Shown here piece by piece: positions 40,301-52,300 of a DNA stretch of 64,000 nucleotides (positions are counted from its first letter, which is position 1; each line of letters begins with the position of its first letter). This stretch comes from Planococcus citri (taxonomy: Eukaryota; Arthropoda; Insecta; Hemiptera; Pseudococcidae): assembly GCF_950023065.1 (NCBI RefSeq), contig NC_088681.1, forward strand, positions 59,492,836-59,556,835, read 5' to 3'. Position numbers and translations under genes: made by a program. The notes beneath the pieces are model-generated. The model did not search any database. It saw nothing but the letters and a program-made list of their open reading frames with translations, and was not told the DNA's origin.

Positions 40301-43300
40301 CCCAAAAAATTTTTAAAAAATTTAAAAATTAAATACCACAAATTACCCACATTTCACTGTAATTACCAAAAATTGTCCATAAATGTTAAAAAATTGAAAA
40401 ATTCTGAAAACTTACCAAATTGTAATGTGATTTTCACGAATTACCCAAATTTTACCATTATTACCAGAAATTATCCAGAATCTGAGGTATTCAAAAAAAA
40501 AAAAAAAAAAAAACAATTGCTGGCTTGTATTTTATTATAATTGCTGACAAATAGGCAATAGCCGAATTTTCAAGAATTATCGAGTTTTACCAAATTTTCT
40601 CATTTTTACCGAGAATTACCTAATTTTGTTGTAAATACCACAAATTACCCACATTTCACTGTAATTACCAAAAATTGTCCAAAAATGTTAAAAAATTGAA
40701 AAATTCTGAAAACTTACTAAATTTTAATGTGATTTTCACGAATTACCCAAATTTTACCATTATTACCAAAAATTATCCAGAATCTGAGGTAGGTATTCAA
40801 AAAAAAAAAAAACATTATTGCTGGCTTGTATTTTATTTTAAATTGCTAACAAATAGGCAATAGCCAAATTTTCAAAAATTATCGCCAAATTTACCGAGAA
40901 TTACCCGATTTTGTTGTAAACACCACAAATTACCCATATTTTACTGTAATAACCAAAAATTGAAGAAAATTGAAAAATTCTGAAAACCCACTGTTGGCTT
41001 GTAGTACTTTCCCTTAACAACTAAAAAATCATCATTTTTTATCTATCTCAAAAAATAAACTGGTATAAATGTTTATACCTACCTATTTACCAAGAAACCA
41101 TACTTACCAGAAATTACTTAGAATTATAGCTATTTACAAAACCAATTTGTTGGCTTATATTTATTCCGAATCATTGAAAAAAAATCATAATATTTTTTAA
41201 AGTTACCTGGTAATTACCAGATATTGTTATATTTGCAGAAAATTACTTAATTTTGTTGTAATTACCACAAATTACCCACATTTTACCATAATGCCCGAAA
41301 ATTACCAGAGATAATGGCTATTTAGAAAAATGACCGACTTTTATGTATTAAATTTCATCATAATCGTTGAAAATTAGTATGTATTTAAAGAGTTACCTGG
41401 TAATTACCAAATATTACCATACTTGCTGGAACTTGACCCATTTTATTATAATATCATCAAATTACCCACATTTTACCGTAATTACTAGAAATTACCCAAA
41501 ATCATTTAAAAAAATGGCCAAAAACCACCATTTATATTCTCAAGAATTACCTGGTAATTACCAGATATTGTCATATTTGCTGGGAATTACCTGATTTTGT
41601 TGTAATTACCACGAATCACATCGCTGCATTTTACCATAAAAGCTATTCAGGAAACCGATTCCTAGCTTTTATTTTGTCATTATTGTTGAGAAATCGTCAT
41701 ATTTTCTAGAATTACCGAGCATTACCAGATATTTTCATATTTTTACTCATTGTGAATTACCCTTTACGGTATTTACAATTTAATTTGCAGTGTTAATCGT
41801 ACAATTTTTGGTACTTAATTTACAACATTTACCGCACAATCTTTCATAAATTTATGAATGTGAATGATACTCACCACATTTTTCTCATAATTTAAAATTC
41901 CTATTTGTCATACTTTTTTCAGTAATTGGTGATGTTTACCGTATAAGTCTGGATAATTTACGGTATTTACAATATCAATTCTGATCATTAACGGTATTTA
42001 CCATAATATCATTTGTAATTAACGGTATTTACCATAGTAATTCTCGTAATTTATGCTATTTACCGTATCAATTTTCGTAATCAACGGTATTTACCGTAAT
42101 AATTCTTGTAATTTACTATATTTATGGTATAGATTCTCGTAATTTACGGTAATTACCGCGTATTAATTTTTTGTAATTTACGGCATTATTGCTGTGTTAA
42201 TGTTTGCAATTTACAGTATTTACCATATTAATTTAACGGTATTTACTGTGCCAATTTTCGTAATTTACGGTATTTACCGTATCAATTCTCGTAATTTGCA
42301 TGTTTTTTTTTCACATTTTTTTTTTTTTTTTTAGTTTTCTGCCACGTTATGGTAATTACTGTTGATTACCTGTAATTTTTGTTTTTTTCGGTAAATTTCA
42401 GTAATTTGAGTACTGACGTTTGAGAGATTGGGAATTAGCATTTTACGTTTTCATTTTGACTTGTGAGTCACACGAGTAGCGCGTTCAATTTTAATTACCT
42501 GAGCAATATACCGTAAATTACCGTATTTACCAGTTAATTCTGAGTAATTCGCGTAATTTTTTAATAAAATGCGATAAAAGTTCTCAAATTCCATGCACTC
42601 GTTACATCTTTCCTGTACATGCGAGTACACGAAAGGTGGGTTAAAATGAGATAACATCTTGTAATACGCGAGGTGTCGTTCGTCACAAAGATTCCATATC
42701 TCGTCTCGTATACTTACACGAAGGAATTTCGACGAGATGAGAAATTAGGAATATTTTGCTCCGCGTGAAAATAGCGAACGTTACTCGAATTGGTAATGTG
42801 TAGCTTAACGATCGTCGAACTGTCGGGAAAGTACGAGTAGTAGTGTAGTAAGGTTTTTCATCGCGCCATGGTTGAATTCACTCTTGTCTAAAGTGTAAGT
42901 AAGGGGGCCAGGGGAGGGAGAAGGAGGGGGATGATGCGAATGCGAAAAGCTGCTATAGTAGAATTTCATCCGTGGGCGAAGACGAAGACGAAGACGAAGG
43001 AAATAAGGTACGACGAGGTTAGGAATATACTATAAGATGCGAGTATGGTACCTATACATACTGTATATAAGGTGAAATACGATGCAGCGAAGGAGAAAAC
43101 AAGTCAAAGGCGCACGTCGCGCCGTCATCGTCGTCGACGTCGTCGTTGTCGGTGCGAAGAAAAAGAAAAATTACCTCGTCTCGTATGATGATGCTTTCGG
43201 AAGCTAACGTTAACCTAAACTAAACTGTACTCATATTGCTGCGTTGTATAGAGGTACTGTGTGTACCTACTTTACGTCTTTCGTCTGTGTATTTTTTTGT

Positions 43301-46300
43301 TCTCGCCATAGAGCTTTTGGTGCGGTGAAGTGTACAGAACACACTGAGAAAAGCAAAGCAGTGGTGGTGAAAATCAGCACAAAATGCTTCGTTGGCTCGT
43401 ACGTACAATGATTAGGAAGTGTACTCCCGCGCTCTTTGTTATGTTCAGAAAGCTCTAGCTCTGTGTGTGTGTGAGAGAAATTGAAGAAAAAAACATCCTA
43501 GATGAGGTAGCCGAAGTGAAGGGGTGTCCGAAAAGAAAGCCCGAAGGGGCATCGCTTGCCAATGGGGACGCAGAGAGAATAAACGAAAACTTCTTAAGCG
43601 TATCTAACTTGGCTTATAAGTTACGACGAGTGTAACGAAGTCGCGTTTTTACTTCACGTCGTTGTCGGTATTTCGTATTTATTTTCTTCCTTTTTTTTTG
43701 TTTTTCTACATTTTTTTTGTCGACGTCCAGATCAAAATGACGATATTTTATTACAGGTGTTGGTATGCTAGAAATTGAAATGAGATACGTATTTGGGTAC
43801 GTTGTTCTCTTGAAGTTCTGTCGTCGAAAACATTGATGGGATTTTTCATGCCTGTTGCAGAATAGGCAGAAGAAAATTGAGGAAGTGGTTGAAGGTCAGC
43901 AGAGGGGGGGGTTGAATATCGCAGTCTTTTTTTTTAATGGGTATTTATTGATAAAAAAAAGTCCGTATTCTTGTTTTTGTTTTGCTGATAATTGTCACTT
44001 TGGAAATTTGGGCCATTGCATGTCATCAAATTTGAAATCATGCCCATCCTCTCCCATCCTACCTCGATACTGCATTCATCTTGAAAATGAATGAATTCGC
44101 ACTTCGCTGCATTAATTGGTCGACGAAAATATGAGTATGTACTGTATATCGTGTCGAATAAATCTGACAACATTGCGGAGGTTCTCGCTAGTTCTCGCTG
44201 CATGAGGTCGATTTTGCTCTGCTGTTCTCTGCAGACTGCCATCAAAACATGTACAAGTACATGGCTGGCGAAGTCCAGGAGAGCTTTCTTCATTTGACGA
44301 TATGAAATTATCGTAGCCTGGCCTGCCTACTTTTGTTGTGATCAGAATGGAATTCAAGGAAATTATTTTTCAGCCATCAAGATCTTAGTTTTCGCAATGA
44401 AAGTATGCAAGGTATGTTTGAGACGATGACCAGCTTATAACATTTGGACTGACGCGATTGCTCGATTTTTGTCAAATTGGGTATTGAATTTTAATAAATC
44501 GAATCGAAAAGTTTTCGATTTATTGTTCAATTTTTCATTTTTTTTCGATTTTGAGGTCAGTTTTTTTTTGCGATCAATTTCATTTCCAAATTCTACGAGT
44601 AAGTTGTGAGGATGATTTTTCATTTTCATTTTCATTTTAAGGCCTTTCGCTTAGTTTTGAGTGTTTGTTTTTTTAGTCATTTTTTGATTTTTAGTTTCCG
44701 TTTTCGTTTTAATGTTTATTCATTTCTATAAAAAATTATTCAATTTTTTCATATTTTGTTTTCAATTTTTTTCATTTCATCATATTTTTCTCATTTTATT
44801 TATAATTTTTTTCCTTTATTGTTTTAAATTTATTTTGCAATTTTTCTTCTTGTGTTCTTTTTTTGGTTTACTTTTCTTTTTCTTTATTATTGATTCATTT
44901 TATTCAATTTTTATTCTTTGTTTTATTCCATTTTTATTACGTTTTTTTTGGGGGGGGAGGAATATTTCATTTTTTATATTTTTTCTCATTTTTCAATTTT
45001 ATTATCAATCTGTTTTGTTTTCTCCATTTTTACAGTATTTTTACATCATTTTCTCAACTTATCCATGTATTTTTAATTTTTTCAACTTTTCATTATTTTC
45101 ATAATTTTTCATTTTTTAATTGTTTTAATTTTAGATTTTTTGTATGTATTTTTGATTCCTATCGTTTTAATCGTTTTTAACACTTTTTCGTGTACTTCTC
45201 ACTAATTTCTTTCCAATTTAATTCGGTATATTATTATGCTAATTTTTCGTGATTTTTATTTTTTTTTCAAGCTTATTTGCGTCATTTTAACAATTTTTAA
45301 TACTTTTTCATGCATTTTTGGCAAATTTCATTCATAATTTCATCAATTTTTGCTCTTCGGTGCTTTTTGAGAATTTTCTCTTCATTTTAACGCATTTTCA
45401 TTAATATTTTATCGGTTTTTTTTTTGTATTTTCAATGATTTTAAACTTTGAAACATTTTTTGAAATTGTTTGACACGATTTTAAAAGTTTTTCATGTATT
45501 TTGGTCACATTTTATTTGGATTTCAGTACTTTTGGTTTAAAGTTTCATAGTTTTTCTTGCTCTTGATTTTCAATTTGATTTCAGTTCTTTGTTTCGATTC
45601 AGTTTTTTTACGATCAATTTCGTCTCCGGAATTTTCATGTTTATCCATTTCCTTTTTGTTTTCTCAAGTTTGTTTCTTGCTTTTGGCTATTTGTTTGTTG
45701 TTTCGATTCATTTTTTTCACGATGGATTTTTTTCTAAAATATTAAGAAAGGTGTGTTTTTGTGTTTACATTTTCATTTCTTATGATAGTTTCCGATTTGG
45801 ATTTTCAATTCGTTTTTATTGCTTTTGTTTCGATTCAGCGTTTTGAAGATTAATTTCATTTATATAATTTCAAGATTTTGTTTTTTCATTTCGTTTTCTC
45901 ATGTTCAGTTTTGTTTGTAGAATTCTTTGTTTTCAATTTCGAGATTGTGGAGATGAAATTTCTCGATTCTTTTTCATTTTCAATTTTTTGTTTTCGGATT
46001 TACTTATTTTTGCAATTAGGTATTTGTATTTTTCTTGATTTTGGTTTTCGATTTGATTTCATTTTTTTTGTTTCTGCAGAAGTTTGAAGTGCTCAGCAAT
46101 TTTTGATGCTGATCAAATTTGCTCAAAAATGTGTTCTAGTTTGTATAGAGATTTTATTTCACCTTTTTTTACAATTTGGATGCAAATTTCGAAATTTTTG
46201 GGTGGTAAACCTTCTCCTTGGCGAGCTATTTTGTGTGGCAAAATTTCAAAAAAATTGGCCCAGTAGATTCGGCGTGATACGATCACATGGAATTGGCTAT

Positions 46301-49300
46301 CTCAATTTATATATTGGAGGCTCCAGATCCACTGTAGATTTGATTAAATTCAGTTTGAGGTACCTGAGACCTATCGATACCCCACGGAGAATAAATTTTT
46401 TATCAATTTCACGTACCTTCGACGACATAAACGTGAAATTTATTGAACTAAGGAGCAGAAGAGAGAAGGGGGAGGAGGTAAAGATGAACGATTGTGTAAA
46501 AACTTTTTTACGATATGTTGCCATTCTTTTCTTTCTTTTTCTGCTTACACGATATGAATGTGCATTTTTCTTTCTACGATTGTGCTCTCGTCTCCCTCAC
46601 CCTGTCCTCTGCCCTGGCTACGAGCCCCCTCCCTCCCTCGAGTCTGTCTTGCGCTTGGTTAATCGATAATGCGCGTTCTCGAACGGAATAAAAAAATTAT
46701 TTTAGTTCAGTTACTGGCTGGCTAGCTGGTTGGCAGTAAAAAGTGAAAATAAAACTTTGTAGTTAATGGCTTTTCACGCGTCATTAAACATTAATATCAG
46801 TGACGGCCCATGTTCGGCGTGTTTCACCGGCCTCTTCATGGCTCCCTTCCTCTCCCCCCTTTCACTCTTGTCCTTATCGATAGCGCTCATTTCTTTTAAC
46901 AACGCGTTTATTCGCGAAGATATTATAGATATGATGATGTGCTGCGAAAAGTATGCAAAACCGAATAGTTTTCGATAGATGACGACGACAAACATGTAGC
47001 ACCTTCATCTTCGTATTCTATCTCTTTAATCTTTGGTGTAATGGTAAGATGAGCCATGGATATGCTGGATGATGTGATCTGACGATAGAGATGCAGAAGT
47101 ACTAAAAAATGACGACGTTGATTTTAAATTTTTAAATTTTTCGTGCGATTCTTACGCTCGTATTTACGAAGACGACGCTCTCGTGTGTCGATTTTGGCAG
47201 CAAGGAGGAAGCGGAGGGAAGTGATTTGTCTCTCTCTGGAGTTTGCTCATTGCTCTTCATCGTTTCTTCGCGTTCGTTTAACCTTTCCTATGGTTATAGG
47301 ACCATTGGAATGTGCGATAATCGTTTACGTACTTCTTACAGCGCGAATGGAGGCGCGATAAAAATTGTCGTATCGAGGTTGGCGTTTCGATAGTAAATTG
47401 CTGACGCATTTGTGACATGCAGAAGCGAGCAACGGGGTGAGAAGGCTTAAAAGAAAAGGCAACGCGATGGGTGGTTGTGCTCGTAAAATTTATATACCAG
47501 GCTCGCTTTTAAATTGGTGTAATATCGAGGTGTTTTCTCTACAGTCGAGTGTTCTTCGGAGGAATATCTGCCCCGGTTTGTGCATCTCTTCTCGGCAGTA
47601 TAAAAGCGAGAATTATAACCGTTTATTGTGTGTAATTTTATCGAATTGGTAAGAGGGGGTGGAAAACATACGCGAGGAGGATTTCTACGGAGGAGAGTAG
47701 CGATCGATTAATCGGAGTTCGGTTTATCGTCGTGATGCAGGGAGTTTTGCATTTATTTTTTTCATTTTTTTTAGAGCTGAGTTGATAGAGAATTTTTTAC
47801 TAGGGTTTGAAAATGTTTTTGCGGAATATGAGTGTGTTGATTTTGGTTGTATAATGTAGTTCTACTATTTTGATCAAGTCCCCCTACCTCACCTTGCAAC
47901 ATAGTTAATTTTTTATCTAACGAACGAGTTCCCGAGTTCGATTAAATCTGTCTATTTTTCAATAACTTCGTCATGATTGCTTTTTTCACTCCGTTTGAAT
48001 TTTTTTTAGAGCGTATAGTTCATTTTCGTTCGAATATACGTATAATTATACTTATTCGAGGAGATTCGATTTGTAATCTGGTAACTGGTATACCTAATTA
48101 CCTACATAAATATCATCAAAATAATACATGTCGAATATACCGTCGAATTGATTGATGCGAATTTAACCGGCGCGGCGTTAACGTTTAACGTCCGCCTGTT
48201 GATAGGGTGACCAGAACTCGAACGAGTAACGCTTATCGTTCGAAAAATGACGATAAAAAGGTTTGAGCGACGCCAAGGCGGGTTAATCGAGCGTGATATT
48301 CGAATTGGAGTCTCGTTCTAAGAGGTTTTTTCGCTCGTTTCGAAAGCAAAGGTCAAGAATGCGTTGATAAACTCTCTATAAATGAGATTATACGTATGTA
48401 CCTATGTATGTATGTACGATGTATTACACTGTGCTTGTTTTTACTTCTCGTTGCTCTCGTGCCTGTTGGTGAGTTTATTGAAATGACCGAAAAAATGGTC
48501 AATTTGGTACGTTTGAGTATGATTTGTGAGGTTTTCGCGCCTTTAAATTTTAAGTTTGGTAGAATATGTTTTTTTTATTTTTTTGAGTCATGAGTTGGGT
48601 TTGGTTCATTTTAATCAGAGAATCAGTATTCAATAGCCCCCCCCCCTCCTACCTTGGAGGATGAAAATGTAGAACTTGAGTTCGCTGAATTTCTAAAAAT
48701 GATTATTTAGATAGGTTTATGTATTTTGTTTTCGTCTTTCCGCTTTGAATCAAGATTTTATATTTTTTCAATTTCATTTCCTTCTTGGTTGGAAATGGAT
48801 TTTGAAAAAATGAATTGTATTTATAAACGTTCTTTTGAAAAAAAAAAATTGAAATGTTTGAAGACATTATAACAGCGAAAAATTGAAATGATTTTTGCCT
48901 TAATTTCAAATAGAATCCTACCTTTGGACAAAATTGTCAAAAAAATTAAATTTTTTCTAAAATTGTAAAATAAAGTCACTTTTTTGGAAAATTTTTCAAA
49001 AATCAGGTCCTTTTTTTGTCAAAATTGACAGACGAAAGTCCAATTTATGCTAAAATTTTCAGAAAGTCTCATTGTTTGCAATAGATGTCGAAAAACGCTA
49101 ATTTTTGCCAAACTTGCTAAGAAACTTTTGCTTATTTTTTGCCTGAACAACCAAAACATAAATTTTGCTTTTGCTGTCCGCAAAGTCCTGTTCTTTTTCT
49201 CAAAATGGTGAAATAAACTTTGTTGTTTTCGACAAATGTGTATAAACTATTTTCTCCCTGAATTTCCAAAAAAAAAAAGTCTACTGTAAAGCTAAAATTG

Positions 49301-52300
49301 CCAAAAAAAAACTATCATGATTGCCAAAAAAGTATTGTTTTTCGCCAAAATTGTCAAAATGTCTCATTTTTGTCAAAATTGTCAAAAACTTCTATTTTTT
49401 TCAAAAATATCAAATGAAAGTTCTTTTTTTTGCAAAATTGTCAAATGAGAGTAGGTATTTTTTTGTCAAGGTTGCCAAAAAGTTGTTTTTTTTTGTTTAA
49501 ATTGCTACTTCATTTTCTTTCTGCCTGTGTGAAAAAATTCTATATATATATAACCAAAATTGTCATTCAATTTCATTTTTTGCAAATTTTGACAAAATTA
49601 TCAGAAGTCTTACTTTTTGTGAAAAATTACGGTCTTTGGTAAAAATTTCCGACAAATTCTAACTTTGCCAAAATTGTTGAAAAAGTAAAAAAGTTCCTAT
49701 GTTTTTCAAATTGTCAAATGGAAGTCCTTTCTGCGTTTATTTCCAAAAAAAAGCCTATTTTTTTGTCTAATAATATTTTGCTAAAATTTGTCAAAAAGTC
49801 CAACTTTTTGTTGCGCAAAACAGGTCTCAATTTTTGCAAAATTACCAAATATTAGCCTTTTTTTTTGACCAAAATTGTAAAAAAATGTCACTTTATAGAA
49901 AAATTTTCTAACAAAAGTATGTATTTTTTAATTTTTTTTTATGGTGAAGATTATGCCAAAAAGTCCTTTTCTTTTCTAAATTTCTATAAAAGCTCCAGTT
50001 TTCTGTATGTGACACTCCGGTGACAGAAATGCTATTCATTTAGCCAAAATTGACATTTAATTTCATATTCGAAAATGTTAACAAAATTATCATAAAGTAC
50101 AATTTTCTAATTTTTTGCTAAAATTTGTCAAAAAGTACAGTTTTTGCCAACATTTGCCAAAAAAGCACCATTTTTTTGTCTAAAGTGCCTTTTTTTGCCT
50201 AAAGTGCCATTTTTGGCAAAAAAAAGGATCCATTTTTTTTTTTGCTAAAAGAATTCATTAACCATTTTTGTCCAAATTTGCCAAAAAGTGCCATTTTTGA
50301 CAAAATTTGTCAAAAAGTGCCATTTCTGCCAAAAATTTGGCAAGAAGTGCCATTTTGCTCAAAAGTGCCATTTTGTCCCAAGTTTGTCAAAAGTGCCATT
50401 TTGTCCCAAGTTTGTCAAAAATGCAATTTTTGTCCAAGTTTCTAAAAACTGCCATTTTTTACAAAAATTTGTCAAATGCCATTTTTGCCAAAATTGCCAA
50501 AACAGCCAAAATGTTTTTTTTTTGCGAAAATTTGTTGTCTTTTTTTTGATTTCCTCAATCAATTGTTGTAATTTTCCATTTGCATATTTAAAAAAAAAAA
50601 TTCTAGTTCTCTTTAAACTGAAAACATTTTGACCTCAAAAAATTCTGGCTCGAATAAATGTAAAGCTTATTCCCCACCAAATTGACTCTCCCTCCTCGCT
50701 GTTGGAGCATATTAATAGCAACATTATCCTGAAAAGTCGAGAAAAGTCCGGAAAAATCACTTCTTCAGAAGAAAGGGGGGGGGGCGAAATCGGAATTCAA
50801 TATTTTTGTACCGCATACTCTCCAAAATATCCTCGAAGTATTCAAAAAATGTTTTTGCCAAAAGATCTTAACCAAAGTTAACCAAAGTCCTGTTTTTTCC
50901 TACTTAACTTTTCAAATTTTTTCTAGAAGTTTCAAAATTCAAATCACGAGTGAGAACATCGGCGTCTAGAATTTTGCCTGGTGCTTTTTATGGACTTTTG
51001 TGTGTTATTTTTGACCTATTCTTGAATTCGTCTCAATTTTACATTCGATGATTATCTCATACAGAAGAGGGGGTGGGAGGTAGGTTTGCGAAAATTGATT
51101 GATCTTTTGATGAAAATGAATAATAAGTTTAGAATTTTGTTTTTTTGAAATTCGAATTTTGCGATACGGATTTTTCCCTCTCCCACTATACTTCTGATCT
51201 TTATGTGACAAATTCTCAGGAACTGATTTATTATCATTGGCTTGACATCAAAGTCACGGAATTTAAAAAAAGAATTGCCGATAAATTATGCAAAAAATTG
51301 CTCAATTTTCAAAGTCAAGATAGTGAGTATTTTCTAAATGTGTCTAACACTTTTGTGATTTGTGTCAAATTAGTCGGATTTGATAATAGGAAAAAAATTC
51401 AAAAAACTGACTGATAGTAATTTTTCACACATTCTAATAATATTGTGCATAAAAATGTATCGTAATGTCCAACTTGGCGAAGCTCTGTGGGAAGGGTGAG
51501 GATGAGGAGAGTGCAGGCAGAAGATAGCAAGAAGGACGTACCTATTATCCATAGATACTGTTACCTGTATGTACATGTTTCTTTTTTTAGTGCAAAAAAA
51601 CTAAAAAGGTACATATTATTTGAGGAAGAGAGAGGAGGAGGACAAGTAAATGGCTAAAGATAGGAGGAGTATAATTTGTTACGTGTAAACGATATTTAGC
51701 AGTAATATGTACATATTATTGTGGTCTGGTCGTTTGTGTATCTGCTGCTGGTTTTTTTTCTCCCATTCGATGGTTTTCTTTTATGTATATGGAATAATTA
51801 TGTACAAATAAGTGTAACAAGTACCTATATGTATAGGAGAATAAACGCGACAAACGATAATGATATAACAAGTTACCGCCACCGCCGCGTCGCGCCGCCT
51901 TTACTTCTGAATCTGTTGTGCAGAGCAGCAGCATCAACAACAACAACAATAACAGCAACAAGTGCACCAAAGTGCACTGTATTGTAACTGGTTGCGATAC
52001 GGTTGATGGAGCAGGTGGTGGTAGTGGAAGTGGTTTTGTTAAAACGTTGTCGTCGACTCGATGCAGTCATAATACCTAGTAATAATAATAATAATAATAA
52101 TAATGATAATAATTGTTAATTGTGTGTAGATAATATTTACGTAATATACGATTGTAGGTAATTTAAGCGTTTTTCTAACGTCGTTGGTCTGCTTTGTGTG
52201 TGTTTTGCAGGAGACGAAAGATGCGTGCGTCGGGACCAGTATCAGTACAATGACAGAACCAGATTGCCTAGGGCCTTGCGAACCGGGTACCAGCGTTACC

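Larger units (their letters stand above)
192..52210 (+). other. sbb: sbb giant intron (about 52.0 kb)
   Basis: Bounded by the donor GTAATG at 192 and the acceptor TGTTTTGCAG ending at 52210. It joins phase 0 to phase 0. It holds the LINE, several inverted-repeat elements and many satellite-like blocks, separated by repeat-poor islands. I found no convincing nested host gene on either strand. Very long introns in developmental regulators usually contain enhancers, so the repeat-poor islands are the natural places to look. Confidence 0.88.

Noticed and set aside
43934..44357. Minus-strand frame with LLDFASHVLVHVLMAVC as a nested gene
   Set aside because: No recognisable family, and two frames compete in the same DNA. 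Kept only as an unassigned region.
44375..44415. TTTTTCAG...CAAG|GTATGT as a 38-nt micro-exon
   Set aside because: Splice-like words are common in AT-rich introns. A 38-nt insertion would shift the sbb frame, whose outer exons already join in phase 0.
44712..46087. Phe/Leu/Ile-rich frames resembling membrane proteins
   Set aside because: Pure T-rich low complexity produces Phe and Leu codons in every frame; there is no hydrophilic loop pattern.
46103..46669. 188-codon frame as a possible nested gene
   Set aside because: It begins in T-rich repeat and runs through unrelated unique DNA. No domain, no conserved words, and several alternative frames are equally long.
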